Source: Syntrophomonadaceae bacterium (lineage in GTDB: Bacteria; Bacillota; Syntrophomonadia; Syntrophomonadales; Syntrophomonadaceae). From it: 64,000 nt of DNA. The stretch's first letter is position 1. Each line of letters opens with the position of its first letter. Of this stretch, positions 23,674 to 32,478 are shown piece after piece. A program made the position numbers and the translations under genes. The notes beneath the pieces were generated by a model, which was given only the letters and a program-made list of their open reading frames with translations, was not told where the DNA came from and did no database searches. The stretch is taken from positions 27,481 through 91,480 of the forward strand of contig JAAYCK010000028.1 of assembly GCA_012729835.1 (NCBI GenBank). The letters are read 5' to 3'.

Positions 23674-24444
23674 TTATTTCTCTAATTGACCCCAATAGCG
23701 GCCAAGGTTCCGTATGACCCGGTCCTCACGTTCTCTAAATAAATTGGCATTATATATCGTTTCAGGGCCATACCATTGATCATTGCTGTACCGATGATGA
23801 TACAGGTGGATGGTTTGCGCCTGGGTAAGACAAACAGAGCAGCCGTTTTTCTCCAGACGGGAAATCAGATCACTATCATCGTAACTGAAACCGATGAAAT
23901 CTTCATCATAACCCCCTATTGAAAAGAACTCAGCACTCTTTATAGCCATGAGAAACGGTAAATTCATGTTAAGGCGCGGATAATCGTACAAGTAAGTCTC
24001 CTCATCATAATCGCCGCCGTTGGCTTCTACATACTCCAAAAAGCTTGCGTCCTGATCATCCATCCCGATAGCAGTGGCCAGGATCTTGCTATTTATCATT
24101 ACCGGGGGTACCAATTGGGCAATAGTATCATTAATATGGTACATCTCTGCGCAGGAAATAATCAGGACCTTGCCTTTAGATAACTGGGCCCCGATATTTA
24201 GTGCAAAACCAGGCACCCGATATTTCATATCACCTTTAAGGTTTCTCTGGCCGGTAAATACATATCTTATCGGCAAACGCCCCTTATAGCTATTACAGAG
24301 TTCTTCGGTTCCATCGGAAGTACCATCATTAAGCACAATCACTTCGTAGGAGAATGGTATGTTTTGACGGGCCAGGGTGAATAGGTTCCATTTCAAAAGA
24401 TGAGGCCGCTGATAGCTGGTAATGAGTATCGAGGCTTGCAGCAA
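23674..24444 (-). CDS. GT2-family glycosyltransferase (group A)
   Basis: A 256-residue inverting glycosyltransferase of the GT-A fold. SILITSYQRPHLLKWNL, VIVLNDGTSDGTEEL, then GGYDEDFIGFSYDDSDLISR, the acceptor-side ED-like element, are visible. It differs clearly from the three DDDDYY-type paralogues in this window. Start is TTG 24444, six bases after AGGAGG. A sigma-K-like site lies upstream. The DNRLRE gene follows. Confidence 0.85.
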   Translation of the reverse strand: MLQASILITSYQRPHLLKWNLFTLARQNIPFSYEVIVLNDGTSDGTEELCNSYKGRLPIRYVFTGQRNLKGDMKYRVPGFALNIGAQLSKGKVLIISCAEMYHINDTIAQLVPPVMINSKILATAIGMDDQDASFLEYVEANGGDYDEETYLYDYPRLNMNLPFLMAIKSAEFFSIGGYDEDFIGFSYDDSDLISRLEKNGCSVCLTQAQTIHLYHHRYSNDQWYGPETIYNANLFREREDRVIRNLGRYWGQLEK

Positions 24445-24476
24445 ATTAATCCTCCTTACATAAATCCGGTCATACT

Positions 24477-24505
24477 TATCTCTATGCCATCTGTCGATAC
24501 TTGGT
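24477..24505 (-). promoter_or_regulatory. Sigma-K-like site upstream of the GT2 gene
   Basis: On the minus strand AC (24505-24504), 17 bases, then CATAGAGATA. The -10 has four instead of three bases between CATA and TA, so this is a weaker match than the pair at 21730-21827. Confidence 0.35.
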
Positions 24506-24591
24506 TCCGCAGCATTTTATTAAATATTTCCAGTAACAAAGCACATAGCGGGTTAGTATTTTATAACAAAACCGGAAATGGAGCTGGGAAT

Positions 24592-25452
24592 GTGCCGGTA
24601 ATAGATATTGGTCGAGCACCACTAAACCTCAATGCTTCATACCATGCTCAGTCGGTCAATCGCCTGAGCCACGGAATCAGGCGCGGCAATCCTGCAGATA
24701 ATATATCGATCCATCGTGGATTGAAGGGGATCATGAAGATGCCTGATATCGGTGTCTCAGTTATTACCTGCGTTCATCGTTCAAACTATATCAACAGAGT
24801 ATTTGAAAATTATATTACCCAGGAATATCCCTATAAGGAACTGATAATCGTACTAAACAATGATAATTTGTCTTCGGTGGAATGGGAGACCAAGGCTTCA
24901 CTATACCCTGGCATTAGGGTTTTTCGTTTACCCGAGGGTACCTCGCTGGGCACTTGTTATAACTTCGGTATAGAGCAGAGCCGTTACGATTATTTGGCTA
25001 AGTTCGATGATGATGATTACTATGCTCCCCAATACCTCTTAAGTTCGATGATGGCTTTCAGAAAAATTGACGCAGATATCATTGGCAAGAACGCACGATA
25101 TGTATATTTCGAGAGTCTGTCCGCTCTGGCTTTGATGGCTCCTCTTGGCGAGAATGTTTCGGTGCCTTATGTGGTAGGCGCAACCCTCATTTTCAAAAAG
25201 GTTGTCTGGTCCCAGGTTCGCTTCCGCGACATAACCAGCGGCGAGGATAGTGAATTTCAGAGCGATTGCCTGGATCGGGGGTATAAAATATTCTCAATCG
25301 ACAGATTCAACTATGTCACCATCCGCCATCCTGACACAGTCGAGCATACCTTTGTTATTGACGATCTTTCCTATTTTGCTCTGGGCGAGCTGGTAGCCAG
25401 GACCGATGATTTTAGGCCGCTAGTTATAAAGAATCAAGCCTACTTCCTCTAG
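24592..25452 (+). CDS. GT2 glycosyltransferase paralogue 1 (CgeD-like), with N-terminal appendage
   Basis: A GT2 enzyme of about 286 residues. After a ~50-residue leader (VPVIDIGRAPLNLNASY and following) comes GVSVITCVHRSNYINRVFE, then [28 protein letters not shown] with the metal-binding DxD cluster, VGATLIFKK, and SGEDSEFQSDC. It is paralogous to the genes at 32839 and 36842. I prefer GTG 24592, nine bases after GGAG, because the leader then matches paralogue lengths. ATGs at 24484 and 24400 lack ribosome sites, and 24400 reaches into the divergent gene. Domain order recalls spore-crust glycosyltransferases such as CgeD; this is inference. Confidence 0.82.
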   Translation: MPVIDIGRAPLNLNASYHAQSVNRLSHGIRRGNPADNISIHRGLKGIMKMPDIGVSVITCVHRSNYINRVFENYITQEYPYKELIIVLNNDNLSSVEWETKASLYPGIRVFRLPEGTSLGTCYNFGIEQSRYDYLAKFDDDDYYAPQYLLSSMMAFRKIDADIIGKNARYVYFESLSALALMAPLGENVSVPYVVGATLIFKKVVWSQVRFRDITSGEDSEFQSDCLDRGYKIFSIDRFNYVTIRHPDTVEHTFVIDDLSYFALGELVARTDDFRPLVIKNQAYFL

Positions 25453-25596
25453 TTCATGTTCCTTGCTCCCCTCTTTTTCTCATGTTTTCAACCATCCTGA
25501 AAACTTGTGTACTACAATTGCATTTTGGGCTTAGACCAAGGCGCATATGAATTTTCAATCACCTTCGGTGCCCGCTTCCGGGGTCTTAAGGGTCTG

Positions 25597-25605
25597 TGTT
25601 ATAAT
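25597..25605 (+). promoter_or_regulatory. Extended -10 promoter of the DedA-like gene
   Basis: TGTTATAAT (25597-25605) is a perfect extended -10 element, 79 bases before the start codon. No strong -35 is seen, as is usual for this type. Confidence 0.5.
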
Positions 25606-25683
25606 TAGGCTCATATGATGCAATAATTATGATGAGTTACAGCATAAAATGTTCTGCGGATGGGACAAGAGGAGGAACATATA

Positions 25684-26262
25684 ATGAGCGAGGTCGCTCT
25701 TGAGTTTCTTAGGCAACATGGTATTTGGGGGTTGGTATTCACTGCTTTTGCTGAGTCATCGTTCCTACCGGTGGCACCTGATATCTTCCTGATTCCTCTG
25801 GCGTTGGCCCTGCCCCATCGTGCCTTTCTTCTAGCTCTGGTTTGCACGCTATGTTCGGGGGCGGGCTCACTTTTTGGGTATTTTTTAGGTGATAAGATTG
25901 GACATCCCCTGCTGATGAAGGTCACTTCACCAACCACTATGGACAAGCTGGAGCGGATGGTCAACAAATACGGGGCCTGGACCATATTTTTGGCTGCCCT
26001 GACCCCTATGCCTTACAAGGTATTCACTATATGCTCAGGCTGTTTTTCCATGAATCTACCCCGGTTTTTACTAGCCGCTCTACTCGGCCGCGGAGTAAGG
26101 TTTTTCACCGAGGCCCTATTGATTTTCACCATGGGCCGTCAGGCTATCCGCTTTGTTCAGGATCATTATGCCTGGATTTCCCTTGTAATCGTGATAGTCG
26201 TTGTTATGGTCTATTTAGCGGTTCGTTATGTACCATCACTCGCAATTGAAAAAGAAAGCTAG
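25684..26262 (+). CDS. DedA/YqaA-family membrane protein (VTT domain)
   Basis: A 192-residue polytopic protein of the DedA/SNARE-associated family; relatives are lipid flippases for undecaprenyl phosphate or phospholipids. Visible are TAFAESSFLPVAPDIFLIPL (the E-x-x-x-P-x-P-E-like entry), GAGSLFGYFLGDKIG, and the characteristic MPYKVFTICSGCFSMNLPRF with RGVRFFTEALLIF near the end. GAGGAGG precedes ATG 25684. It stands alone between convergent or divergent neighbours. Confidence 0.88.
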   Translation: MSEVALEFLRQHGIWGLVFTAFAESSFLPVAPDIFLIPLALALPHRAFLLALVCTLCSGAGSLFGYFLGDKIGHPLLMKVTSPTTMDKLERMVNKYGAWTIFLAALTPMPYKVFTICSGCFSMNLPRFLLAALLGRGVRFFTEALLIFTMGRQAIRFVQDHYAWISLVIVIVVVMVYLAVRYVPSLAIEKES

Positions 26263-26346
26263 AAATCCAGCCTGCCCCGGCATATTTTATGGCCATATTA
26301 GCGCTTATCATTCGCCACCACGGTTACGTCAAAATCGATTTTTAGT

Positions 26347-27330
26347 CTAGGCCAATCTGGCTGCCAGGGAAGTCTCCCATTTTTTACAGCGGTCACCCCA
26401 GTAGGCTATAGCTTGGTTATCCCGTTTTATGCAAACCACTTCGCAAAGATTGGGACAGCCCGAGCATTCATGACTACGGCTGGTAAACTCTCCTCCATTG
26501 ATATATGTCTCACCATTGAAGGTAGTCAACTGCCCATTGGAGGCCATCATCTCTTCTGCCAGTATAGCTGCACCTATTGCCCCCATCACCTCGTGGTGGG
26601 GCGGAATTTGCACCGCAGTCCCCAAAACCTTTTCAAAGGCCTCTTTTATTCCAATATTGGCAGCTACCCCACCCTGAAACACTACTGGAGCTTCTATCTT
26701 TTTTCCCTTACCGACATTGTTCAAATAGTTTCTGACCAGAGCCTCACAAAGACCCATCATTATATCTTCGACTGGATAACCCATCTGTTGTTTGTGGATC
26801 ATATCCGACTCAGCAAATACCCCGCAGCGGCCTGCTATCCTCACCGCTTTATTCGATTTTAGCGCGCGGACCCCAAAATCCTCAATATTTATAGACAAAC
26901 GCGAAGCTTGCTGGTCCAGAAATGAACCGGTACCAGCTGCGCAAACCGTATTCATGGCAAAATCATTGACTATCCCATCGCGCATTAAGATAATCTTGGA
27001 ATCTTGACCACCAATTTCTATGATGGTTCTGACCTCAGGAATCAACGAGCAGGCCGCCACCGCATGCGCGGTGATTTCATTCTTTACCACATCAGCTCCC
27101 AGCATGATATCCGCCAAATGTCTCCCACTGCCTGTGGTACCAACCCCCTTAATTTTGACAGGTCCGGGCACAGCAGCACAGACCTGCGCAAATCCTTCCT
27201 TTATCGCCTGGACGGGATTGCCCTGGGTACGCAGGTAGACCTTCGCGGAGAGCCTTCTTCGGCTGTCGAGCAGAACAAAATTACTGCTGACCGAACCTAT
27301 ATCTACACCCAGATAATAGTACAAAGCCAT
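26347..27330 (-). CDS. BadF/HgdC-type ATPase, CoA-substrate-specific enzyme activase
   Basis: A 327-residue ASKHA-fold ATPase like the activator of 2-hydroxyacyl-CoA dehydratases. It uses ATP to push an electron from a [4Fe-4S] cluster into a partner enzyme. GVDIGSVSSNFVLLD is the phosphate-1 loop, IEIGGQDSKIILM the phosphate-2 region, and NTVCAAGTGSFLDQQASRL holds the cluster Cys; GRCGVFAESDMIH gives the second Cys. The C-terminal extension adds CSGCPNLCEVVC, four more Cys that could hold another cluster. It lies six bases after the HgdB-like gene, the last gene of the apparent spoVA transcript. Confidence 0.9.
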   Translation of the reverse strand: MALYYYLGVDIGSVSSNFVLLDSRRRLSAKVYLRTQGNPVQAIKEGFAQVCAAVPGPVKIKGVGTTGSGRHLADIMLGADVVKNEITAHAVAACSLIPEVRTIIEIGGQDSKIILMRDGIVNDFAMNTVCAAGTGSFLDQQASRLSINIEDFGVRALKSNKAVRIAGRCGVFAESDMIHKQQMGYPVEDIMMGLCEALVRNYLNNVGKGKKIEAPVVFQGGVAANIGIKEAFEKVLGTAVQIPPHHEVMGAIGAAILAEEMMASNGQLTTFNGETYINGGEFTSRSHECSGCPNLCEVVCIKRDNQAIAYWGDRCKKWETSLAARLA

Positions 27331-27336
27331 TCCTCC

Positions 27337-28431
27337 TTAACCCGATGCCATATTGGCAAGACTTTTCTTGCGCTGTAACATATCAATGAATGCTTCCAGC
27401 CTGGTATATACTCCGGCTGGTGCCGAATGCTCATCAAAATATATAGTCATGCAGGGAATTGCTTCAGTTTCACTTACCCGTCCCAACACAGATTGCGCAA
27501 CGATCTCCGGCATACAAGTCAATGGGCCGATCTGAATGATCCCATCATATCCGCTGCGGGCGAATTCAACTGCATTGCCAACTGTCTCGCGGCCATGCCC
27601 CCCAACATGATAATTGAGGTAAGGGCGGGATGACCGCAATATCTGCCGATGATTTGAGGGCTTGATCAACCCTCCCACCAGATGATCATTCACCCAGTCA
27701 CTGATGTAAATGGAGCGACTTACTTCTGCCCCGATTCGGCCAAGACATCGTGCGACATGGCAGTTAGTACTCGGTTCCAGGATGGTATATATCTCCCCGA
27801 TCAAGCCTATCTTGAGAATGCTCCTCTGGTGCCGGGCAAGACTATCCATGTGTTTGATTGTATCCAGGCGAACCATTCTTACAGAAGAGCGATCCTCGGC
27901 TTTATCGATTCCCCTGACTCCTGCTTCATATATTTGCTCTATTTGATTCTGATCAATAACCCGTGGCAGCAAATATTCCAGTCTCTTTTCCAGCATTTCA
28001 ACCTCGCCCAACTTGAACCAGGCGAATTTTATTGCCTGATAGGCCTCTTTAAGTGTTGCGTTTTCTCCAATTCCCTTGACCTGTTTAAGTAATTCCGACA
28101 GCTTGGAATCCGGTGCTTCCAGCACTACCATATCAAAGCAGTAACCCAGATCTCTAAGTATCTCCCTTTCCACCTGGGCATAATAGCCGAAACGGCAGGG
28201 CCCCCAACCCCCGGCCATCACGATGGTGTCGGCACCCATTTCCATGGCTTCGATAAAGTTGCCAACATTTATTTTCAAAGGAAGGCAAGCGCATTCGGGT
28301 GAGTACTTAACCCCCAGTTCCAAAGTTCGAGCTGTTACTGGTGGCGGAACCACCACATCAACATGGATTCCTTTAAGGAGGGCATTTATCGGTATAAACA
28401 TATTACCCATATGCGGGAAACTGACTTTCAT
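27337..28431 (-). CDS. HgdB/DUF2229-like 2-hydroxyacyl-CoA dehydratase-related protein A
   Basis: A 364-residue member of the activase-associated HgdB/DUF2229 family. It has SPECACLPLKINVGNF near residue 47, GGWGPCRFGYYAQ and IGPLTCMPEIVAQ, giving the Cys residues expected for an iron-sulfur cluster. Its end, DEHSAPAGVYTRLEAFIDML, closely matches that of its upstream neighbour, so the two are paralogues or halves of a once-fused protein. It overlaps that neighbour by 29 bases and is followed by the activase. Substrate unknown; CoA-ester dehydration is only the family precedent. Confidence 0.85.
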   Translation of the reverse strand: MKVSFPHMGNMFIPINALLKGIHVDVVVPPPVTARTLELGVKYSPECACLPLKINVGNFIEAMEMGADTIVMAGGWGPCRFGYYAQVEREILRDLGYCFDMVVLEAPDSKLSELLKQVKGIGENATLKEAYQAIKFAWFKLGEVEMLEKRLEYLLPRVIDQNQIEQIYEAGVRGIDKAEDRSSVRMVRLDTIKHMDSLARHQRSILKIGLIGEIYTILEPSTNCHVARCLGRIGAEVSRSIYISDWVNDHLVGGLIKPSNHRQILRSSRPYLNYHVGGHGRETVGNAVEFARSGYDGIIQIGPLTCMPEIVAQSVLGRVSETEAIPCMTIYFDEHSAPAGVYTRLEAFIDMLQRKKSLANMASG

Positions 28432-29389
28432 CGACTCGCCTCCTTCGTCTCAACATATCACAGAAAGCCTCGAGTCTTGTCATCATGCCGGCTTCACCGC
28501 TATGTTCATCAATGGTCAGCAGCATAAAGGGTTTGCCCGTAGTATATCGTTCCGCCATTTCACCGATCATAGAATCCGGACCGCAGCCAAAACAAGCCAG
28601 ATAGATAATTCCATCTATTTCTTCACGCTTATTCATATTTATGACTCCGCCCATTATTTTGCGCCCCAGGGTCCAAAAGACTCGTTTGGGCATGGTTGCG
28701 GCCTCCATTTCGATCCTTTCGGCGTCCAGGCTTTCCAGCAGGTGTACCTTGCAGCCCAGCTGGCGTATTTTGCTGATCAATCCCATGGACAGGCCCTCGT
28801 CGTAAAGCGAGTATCCATGTCCCAGGAGTCCTATAGAAAGATCTCCTGCCTCTGGTGGCTCCAATAGATTGCCGTCCCAGATTTTTATCGCTTCAGCCAT
28901 AGACCACCCCTGGCTGGCAATCTGTATACAGCGCCGGTTTTCTTCCAATGCGTGCTGAAAAGCTTCCTGGATTGCGCTCTTTTTATATCCCAGCATCCTG
29001 CCCACTTTTATCAGATCTTGCTGCAAATAGCGGTCGCTCCTGGAAAGATCGACGGTGATATCGATCAACTGCGGTAATCCAGGCACCTGTGCCCTTAACA
29101 TATCAGGAATGCCCATGAACTTAGGACAAATATAGGATCTTGGTTCGACACTCACCAATCGGGGCGCAAATAGATAATCCAGGTCTTGTGAGCATAATTC
29201 TCTGACATGGCCGTAATAGACCTTTACGGGCAAACAAGCCTCATCTACCGCCAGGGCGCTTCCTGCATCAACAGTCAGCCTGCAGGTGGGAGAAGAGGTT
29301 ATCACCTCGGCCCCCAGGTCAGAAAAAAAGGTCTTCCAGAGTGGATAGTAATAAAAATAAAATAGGCCATAAGGTATCCCTATTCTCAT
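28403..29389 (-). CDS. HgdB/DUF2229-like 2-hydroxyacyl-CoA dehydratase-related protein B
   Basis: A 328-residue relative of the following gene. It begins MRIGIPYGLFYFYYYPLW and carries VDEACLPVKVYYGH (equivalent to the CACLPLK motif of its partner), YICPKFMGIPDM, LACFGCGPDSMIGEM and the shared DEHSGEAGMMTRLEAFCDML. The Cys pattern suggests a [4Fe-4S] cluster. It starts only 10 bases after the spoVAE stop with a GGAGG-type site, so it belongs to the same transcript. In many Clostridia the equivalents are fused into one large activase protein; here they are split. Confidence 0.85.
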   Translation of the reverse strand: MRIGIPYGLFYFYYYPLWKTFFSDLGAEVITSSPTCRLTVDAGSALAVDEACLPVKVYYGHVRELCSQDLDYLFAPRLVSVEPRSYICPKFMGIPDMLRAQVPGLPQLIDITVDLSRSDRYLQQDLIKVGRMLGYKKSAIQEAFQHALEENRRCIQIASQGWSMAEAIKIWDGNLLEPPEAGDLSIGLLGHGYSLYDEGLSMGLISKIRQLGCKVHLLESLDAERIEMEAATMPKRVFWTLGRKIMGGVINMNKREEIDGIIYLACFGCGPDSMIGEMAERYTTGKPFMLLTIDEHSGEAGMMTRLEAFCDMLRRRRRVDESQFPAYG

Positions 29390-29399
29390 GCCTGCCTCC

Positions 29400-29759
29400 T
29401 TAGCCCTTGGGATTGAACAATACTGCTGTTATATAACCAAAGATAATAGCAGCCGCGATCCCGGCGGCAGCCGCTTCCAGGCCACCGCTAAAGGCCCCCA
29501 GCAGGCCTTTTTCTCCGACTCCTTTTATCACACCTTCGGTCAGCAGATGCCCAAAGCCGCTAAGAGGAACCGTGGCTCCGGCCCCACCCAGTTCAACCAG
29601 CGGTTTGTAAAGTCCCAACCCGCTGAGTATGGCTCCGGCTGAAATATAGCCAACCAAAATATGTCCGGGGGTTATCTCCGGTTTAGTCAGGTCCATGATC
29701 AATTGTCCGATAAGACACAGGGTTCCGCCGACAAGAAAAGCCATATACAATGGAACCAT
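29400..29759 (-). CDS. spoVAE: Stage V sporulation protein AE
   Basis: A 119-residue membrane protein with three or four helices, the SpoVAEb type. LCLIGQLIMDLTKPEITPGH and GATVPLSGFGHLLTEGVIKG are typical. SpoVA proteins form the channel that moves Ca-dipicolinic acid into the developing spore and releases it at germination. ATG 29759 follows AAGGAG by 7 bases; the start eight codons earlier has no such site. It follows spoVAD by 72 bases with no terminator between. Confidence 0.92.
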   Translation of the reverse strand: MVPLYMAFLVGGTLCLIGQLIMDLTKPEITPGHILVGYISAGAILSGLGLYKPLVELGGAGATVPLSGFGHLLTEGVIKGVGEKGLLGAFSGGLEAAAAGIAAAIIFGYITAVLFNPKG

Positions 29760-29831
29760 ATATATGCTCCTTCCGTATTTCAATGCAATTTCAAATAGGG
29801 GAATTGCTATCCGACCACCTCAGTCGTTCGT

Positions 29832-30854
29832 TTATCCCATTTCTATCGCTACTGCGTGTGCTATGCCAGGAATGCTTTCTCCCTGGAAACTGGTCGTTGG
29901 GCTCATAAGTGCTCCAGTCCCCACCAAGAGTAGCTTGTTGATCTCGCCACTCTGTATCTTGGCAAGTAAAGGACCGCAGAGCATGACCGCCGAACAACCG
30001 CAACCGCTGCCTCCTGCATTGACCCCTTGCTGTTCATCATACAGCAGCACCCCGCAGTCACTGTAATAGGGTGCTGGAACCAGTCCGTCCTTCACCATCA
30101 ACTGACCGGTCAGAGCCATTCCGATGATCCCCAGATCTCCGGTAACGATCAGGTCGTAGTAATCGGAGGGGTAATTAAGATCTGCTATATGCATCTTAAT
30201 AGTATCTGCCGCAGCTGGAGCCATAGCACTGCCCATATTGGAAGAATCGGTCTGACCCAGATCCACAACCTTACCGATAGTAGCAGCAGTGATCCGAGGT
30301 CCGCTGCCTTGAGCCTCCAGAACTACCGCGCCTGCTCCGGTAGCAGTCCATTGAGAACTCGGTGATGGCTGCACACCTTGCTCGGTGGGAAAGCGAAACT
30401 GTCGTTCCGCTGTATAGTGATGGCTGCAAGCAGCCGCTACCAACCGTCTGAAAAATCCTCCGTCCAGCAGCATAGCTCCGATAATCAGGGATTCGGCCAT
30501 AGTAGAACAGGCCCCGTAAAGACCCAGAAAGGGAGTTTTTAACTGCCGCGCCGCAAAATTCGAGGATGCCAGTTGGTTTAAGAGGTCTCCAGCCAGCAGC
30601 AGTTCTGCATCCTTCGCCAGCAAATTGTTTTTCGACAAGGCCAGTTCTACGGCCTCTTGCAGCATCTTATTCTCTGCCTTCTCCCAGGAGGCTTCTCCGG
30701 TCAGATAATCGCTTAAAACCCGATCAAAACTGTTTCCCCAGGGGCCTTCACCCTCCTTCGGTCCAACAATTGAAGCCCAGGAAGTAAGAATCGGAGGGTT
30801 AGTGAAAACCACGGTTTGCAGACCCTTTTTCTTTTCTCCCGCCGTAACAACCAC
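29832..30854 (-). CDS. spoVAD: Stage V sporulation protein AD
   Basis: A 340-residue soluble protein with a thiolase-like fold that binds dipicolinic acid in the SpoVA complex. TPFLGLYGACSTMAESLIIG holds the pseudo-active-site Cys region, and CSHHYTAERQFRFPTEQGVQ, VVDLGQTDSSNMGSAMAPAA and GCGCSAVMLCGPLL are family landmarks. Starts at GTG 30854, nine bases after spoVAC, with a weak TAGGG site, suggesting translational coupling. Length is normal for the family. Confidence 0.95.
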   Translation of the reverse strand: MVVTAGEKKKGLQTVVFTNPPILTSWASIVGPKEGEGPWGNSFDRVLSDYLTGEASWEKAENKMLQEAVELALSKNNLLAKDAELLLAGDLLNQLASSNFAARQLKTPFLGLYGACSTMAESLIIGAMLLDGGFFRRLVAAACSHHYTAERQFRFPTEQGVQPSPSSQWTATGAGAVVLEAQGSGPRITAATIGKVVDLGQTDSSNMGSAMAPAAADTIKMHIADLNYPSDYYDLIVTGDLGIIGMALTGQLMVKDGLVPAPYYSDCGVLLYDEQQGVNAGGSGCGCSAVMLCGPLLAKIQSGEINKLLLVGTGALMSPTTSFQGESIPGIAHAVAIEMG

Positions 30855-30863
30855 CTCGATTCC

Positions 30864-31325
30864 CTAACTTGCCACAAAGACCCTGATTAGTCCGATCAAC
30901 GTTGAAACAGCAAATCCAAACACCAGGGTAGGACCGGCAACAGCAAAAATACGTGCACCCACCCCGAAGATGTACCCTTCGCGCTTGAATTCCAGAGCCG
31001 ATGCCACGATAGCATTGGCGAAACCTGTTATGGGAACAATAGTCCCAGCCCCAGCATACTTGGCTAATTCGTCATAATAGCCCAGTCCTGTTAAGAGAGC
31101 CGCCAGGAATATCAAGATAACCGCAGTTGACGCAGACGCATCTCCATTGCTCATTCCCTGCAGAATCAAGGAATTATTGATTATCTGGCCTAGTACGCAG
31201 ATCAGACCACCGGCCACAAAAGCCCAAACAGAATGTTTGAAAACCTGGGGTTTGGGGTTGACCCTTTGCACCAGAGAACTGTATTCCTGGATCTCGATCT
31301 CGTTTAGTTTTTTCTCATCAACCAT
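30864..31325 (-). CDS. spoVAC: Stage V sporulation protein AC
   Basis: A 153-residue membrane protein with about four helices, including FVAGGLICVLGQIINNSLIL and YAGAGTIVPITGFANAIVAS. In Bacillus SpoVAC acts as a mechanosensitive channel for dipicolinic acid. AGGAGG lies before ATG 31325, and a sigma-G promoter sits immediately upstream. First gene of the spoVAC-D-E operon. Confidence 0.95.
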   Translation of the reverse strand: MVDEKKLNEIEIQEYSSLVQRVNPKPQVFKHSVWAFVAGGLICVLGQIINNSLILQGMSNGDASASTAVILIFLAALLTGLGYYDELAKYAGAGTIVPITGFANAIVASALEFKREGYIFGVGARIFAVAGPTLVFGFAVSTLIGLIRVFVAS

Positions 31326-31347
31326 GCTTAATAGCCTCCTGATAGCA

Positions 31348-31377
31348 TATTATGGGCATCTTGCCCGGTTATTATGC
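31348..31377 (-). promoter_or_regulatory. Sigma-G promoter of the spoVA operon
   Basis: On the minus strand GCATA (31377-31373), exactly 18 bases, then CATAATA (31354-31348). This matches the sigma-G consensus GHATR-N18-CATWHTA at every position. It lies 22 bases before the spoVAC start, as expected for a forespore gene. Confidence 0.85.
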
Positions 31378-31392
31378 GGTTTAAGCGCTAAA

Positions 31393-31423
31393 TTTACCAT
31401 TATTCTGTAAGAGATGATACAAT
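31393..31423 (+). promoter_or_regulatory. Candidate promoter of the lipid kinase gene
   Basis: TTTACC (31393-31398) and an extended -10, TGATACAAT (31415-31423), with a 19-base spacing. The extended -10 compensates for the long spacer. Confidence 0.4.
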
Positions 31424-31453
31424 ACAAATAGTTTACCCAGGGAGGTAGAAGGA

Positions 31454-32338
31454 TTGGGAAACAAGGTCGGATTATTCTATAACCCGGTCGCCGGTGAAGG
31501 CCGCTTCAAATTCAAACTGGACAAAGTTATTCACAGCTTCCAGTCACATGGTCTGCAGCTCGAACCATTTAGAATTATCAATAATGCGGATATCTCTAAA
31601 AAAATGTCCCGCCTTACTCCCGACGATTACCATACCATCGTGGCAGCCGGCGGCGACGGCACTATAAATGGGGTTTTGAGCGCCATGATGAAAAGCGGTG
31701 TCAATGCTCCCTTGGGTATCTTCCCCGAAGGCACTTCTAATGATGTGGCCAGTTATCTGGGAATACCCCGAGAAGTTCACAGGTATTGCAATGTTATCAC
31801 TAGGGGAAAGCTTATGGGCTGTGATGTAGGGAAGGTAAACGAATCCTACTTTGTAAATGTTGCCTCTGCCGGTTTTTTAACCGAGACCGCCCATGAAGTC
31901 GATTACCGTCTAAAAAACTCTTTGGGACGATTGGCTTATTATCTAAAAGCAGTGGAAAAACTCCCCTGGCTCAAGCCATTCACTATGCATGTCACTATTG
32001 ATGGCAATGACTATCAACTGGAAGCTTTGCTCTTTATTCTTTTAAACGGTGGTACTGCAGGAGGTTTCAAGGATATCCTGCCAGCCGGCAGCATGAATGA
32101 CGGTTTGATGGATTTTCTGGCAATTAAACCCGCACCACCGCACAGTCTGGGGCGTATTCTGCATAGTTTTTATCGTGGACGTCTGCTGGAAGATGATGAT
32201 GTTTTCTACTGTCAGGGGCAAAGAATATCGGTCCACCTCAATCCGGATACTCCAACCGACATAGATGGTGAAATCGGGCCTCCATTGCCATGGGAAATAG
32301 AGGTACTCCCCTCGGCTATCCAAATCCGTGTTCCGTAA
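31454..32338 (+). CDS. Diacylglycerol/lipid kinase (DagK/YegS/BmrU family)
   Basis: A 294-residue ATP-dependent lipid kinase. Near the N-terminus GLFYNPVAGEG is the entry strand, VAAGGDGTINGVLSAM the nucleotide-binding GGDGT motif, and PEGTSNDVASYLGIP the second conserved block; a late DIDGEIGP is the C-terminal signature. These enzymes phosphorylate diacylglycerol or related lipids at the membrane. Start is TTG 31454, eight bases after GGGAGG. Stand-alone gene, divergent from spoVA. Confidence 0.9.
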   Translation: MGNKVGLFYNPVAGEGRFKFKLDKVIHSFQSHGLQLEPFRIINNADISKKMSRLTPDDYHTIVAAGGDGTINGVLSAMMKSGVNAPLGIFPEGTSNDVASYLGIPREVHRYCNVITRGKLMGCDVGKVNESYFVNVASAGFLTETAHEVDYRLKNSLGRLAYYLKAVEKLPWLKPFTMHVTIDGNDYQLEALLFILLNGGTAGGFKDILPAGSMNDGLMDFLAIKPAPPHSLGRILHSFYRGRLLEDDDVFYCQGQRISVHLNPDTPTDIDGEIGPPLPWEIEVLPSAIQIRVP

Positions 32339-32430
32339 GGTATTCTACAAACCTTCGCAATCATAACCAGATACAGTGAATCAGCCCGCTGCCCCAGTTA
32401 TCCCATCCGGCAACTTATCTTTGTACATAT

Positions 32431-32471
32431 AAAAGCAGGCACGGTCCTTCTTAAAATCCGTGCCTGCTTTT
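32431..32471. terminator. Bidirectional terminator between lipid kinase and dodecin
   Basis: AAAAGCAGGCACGG and CCGTGCCTGCTTTT are perfect 14-bp arms with a 13-base loop, giving T-runs in both directions for the two convergent genes. Confidence 0.92.
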
Positions 32472-32478
32472 AGTCTGA

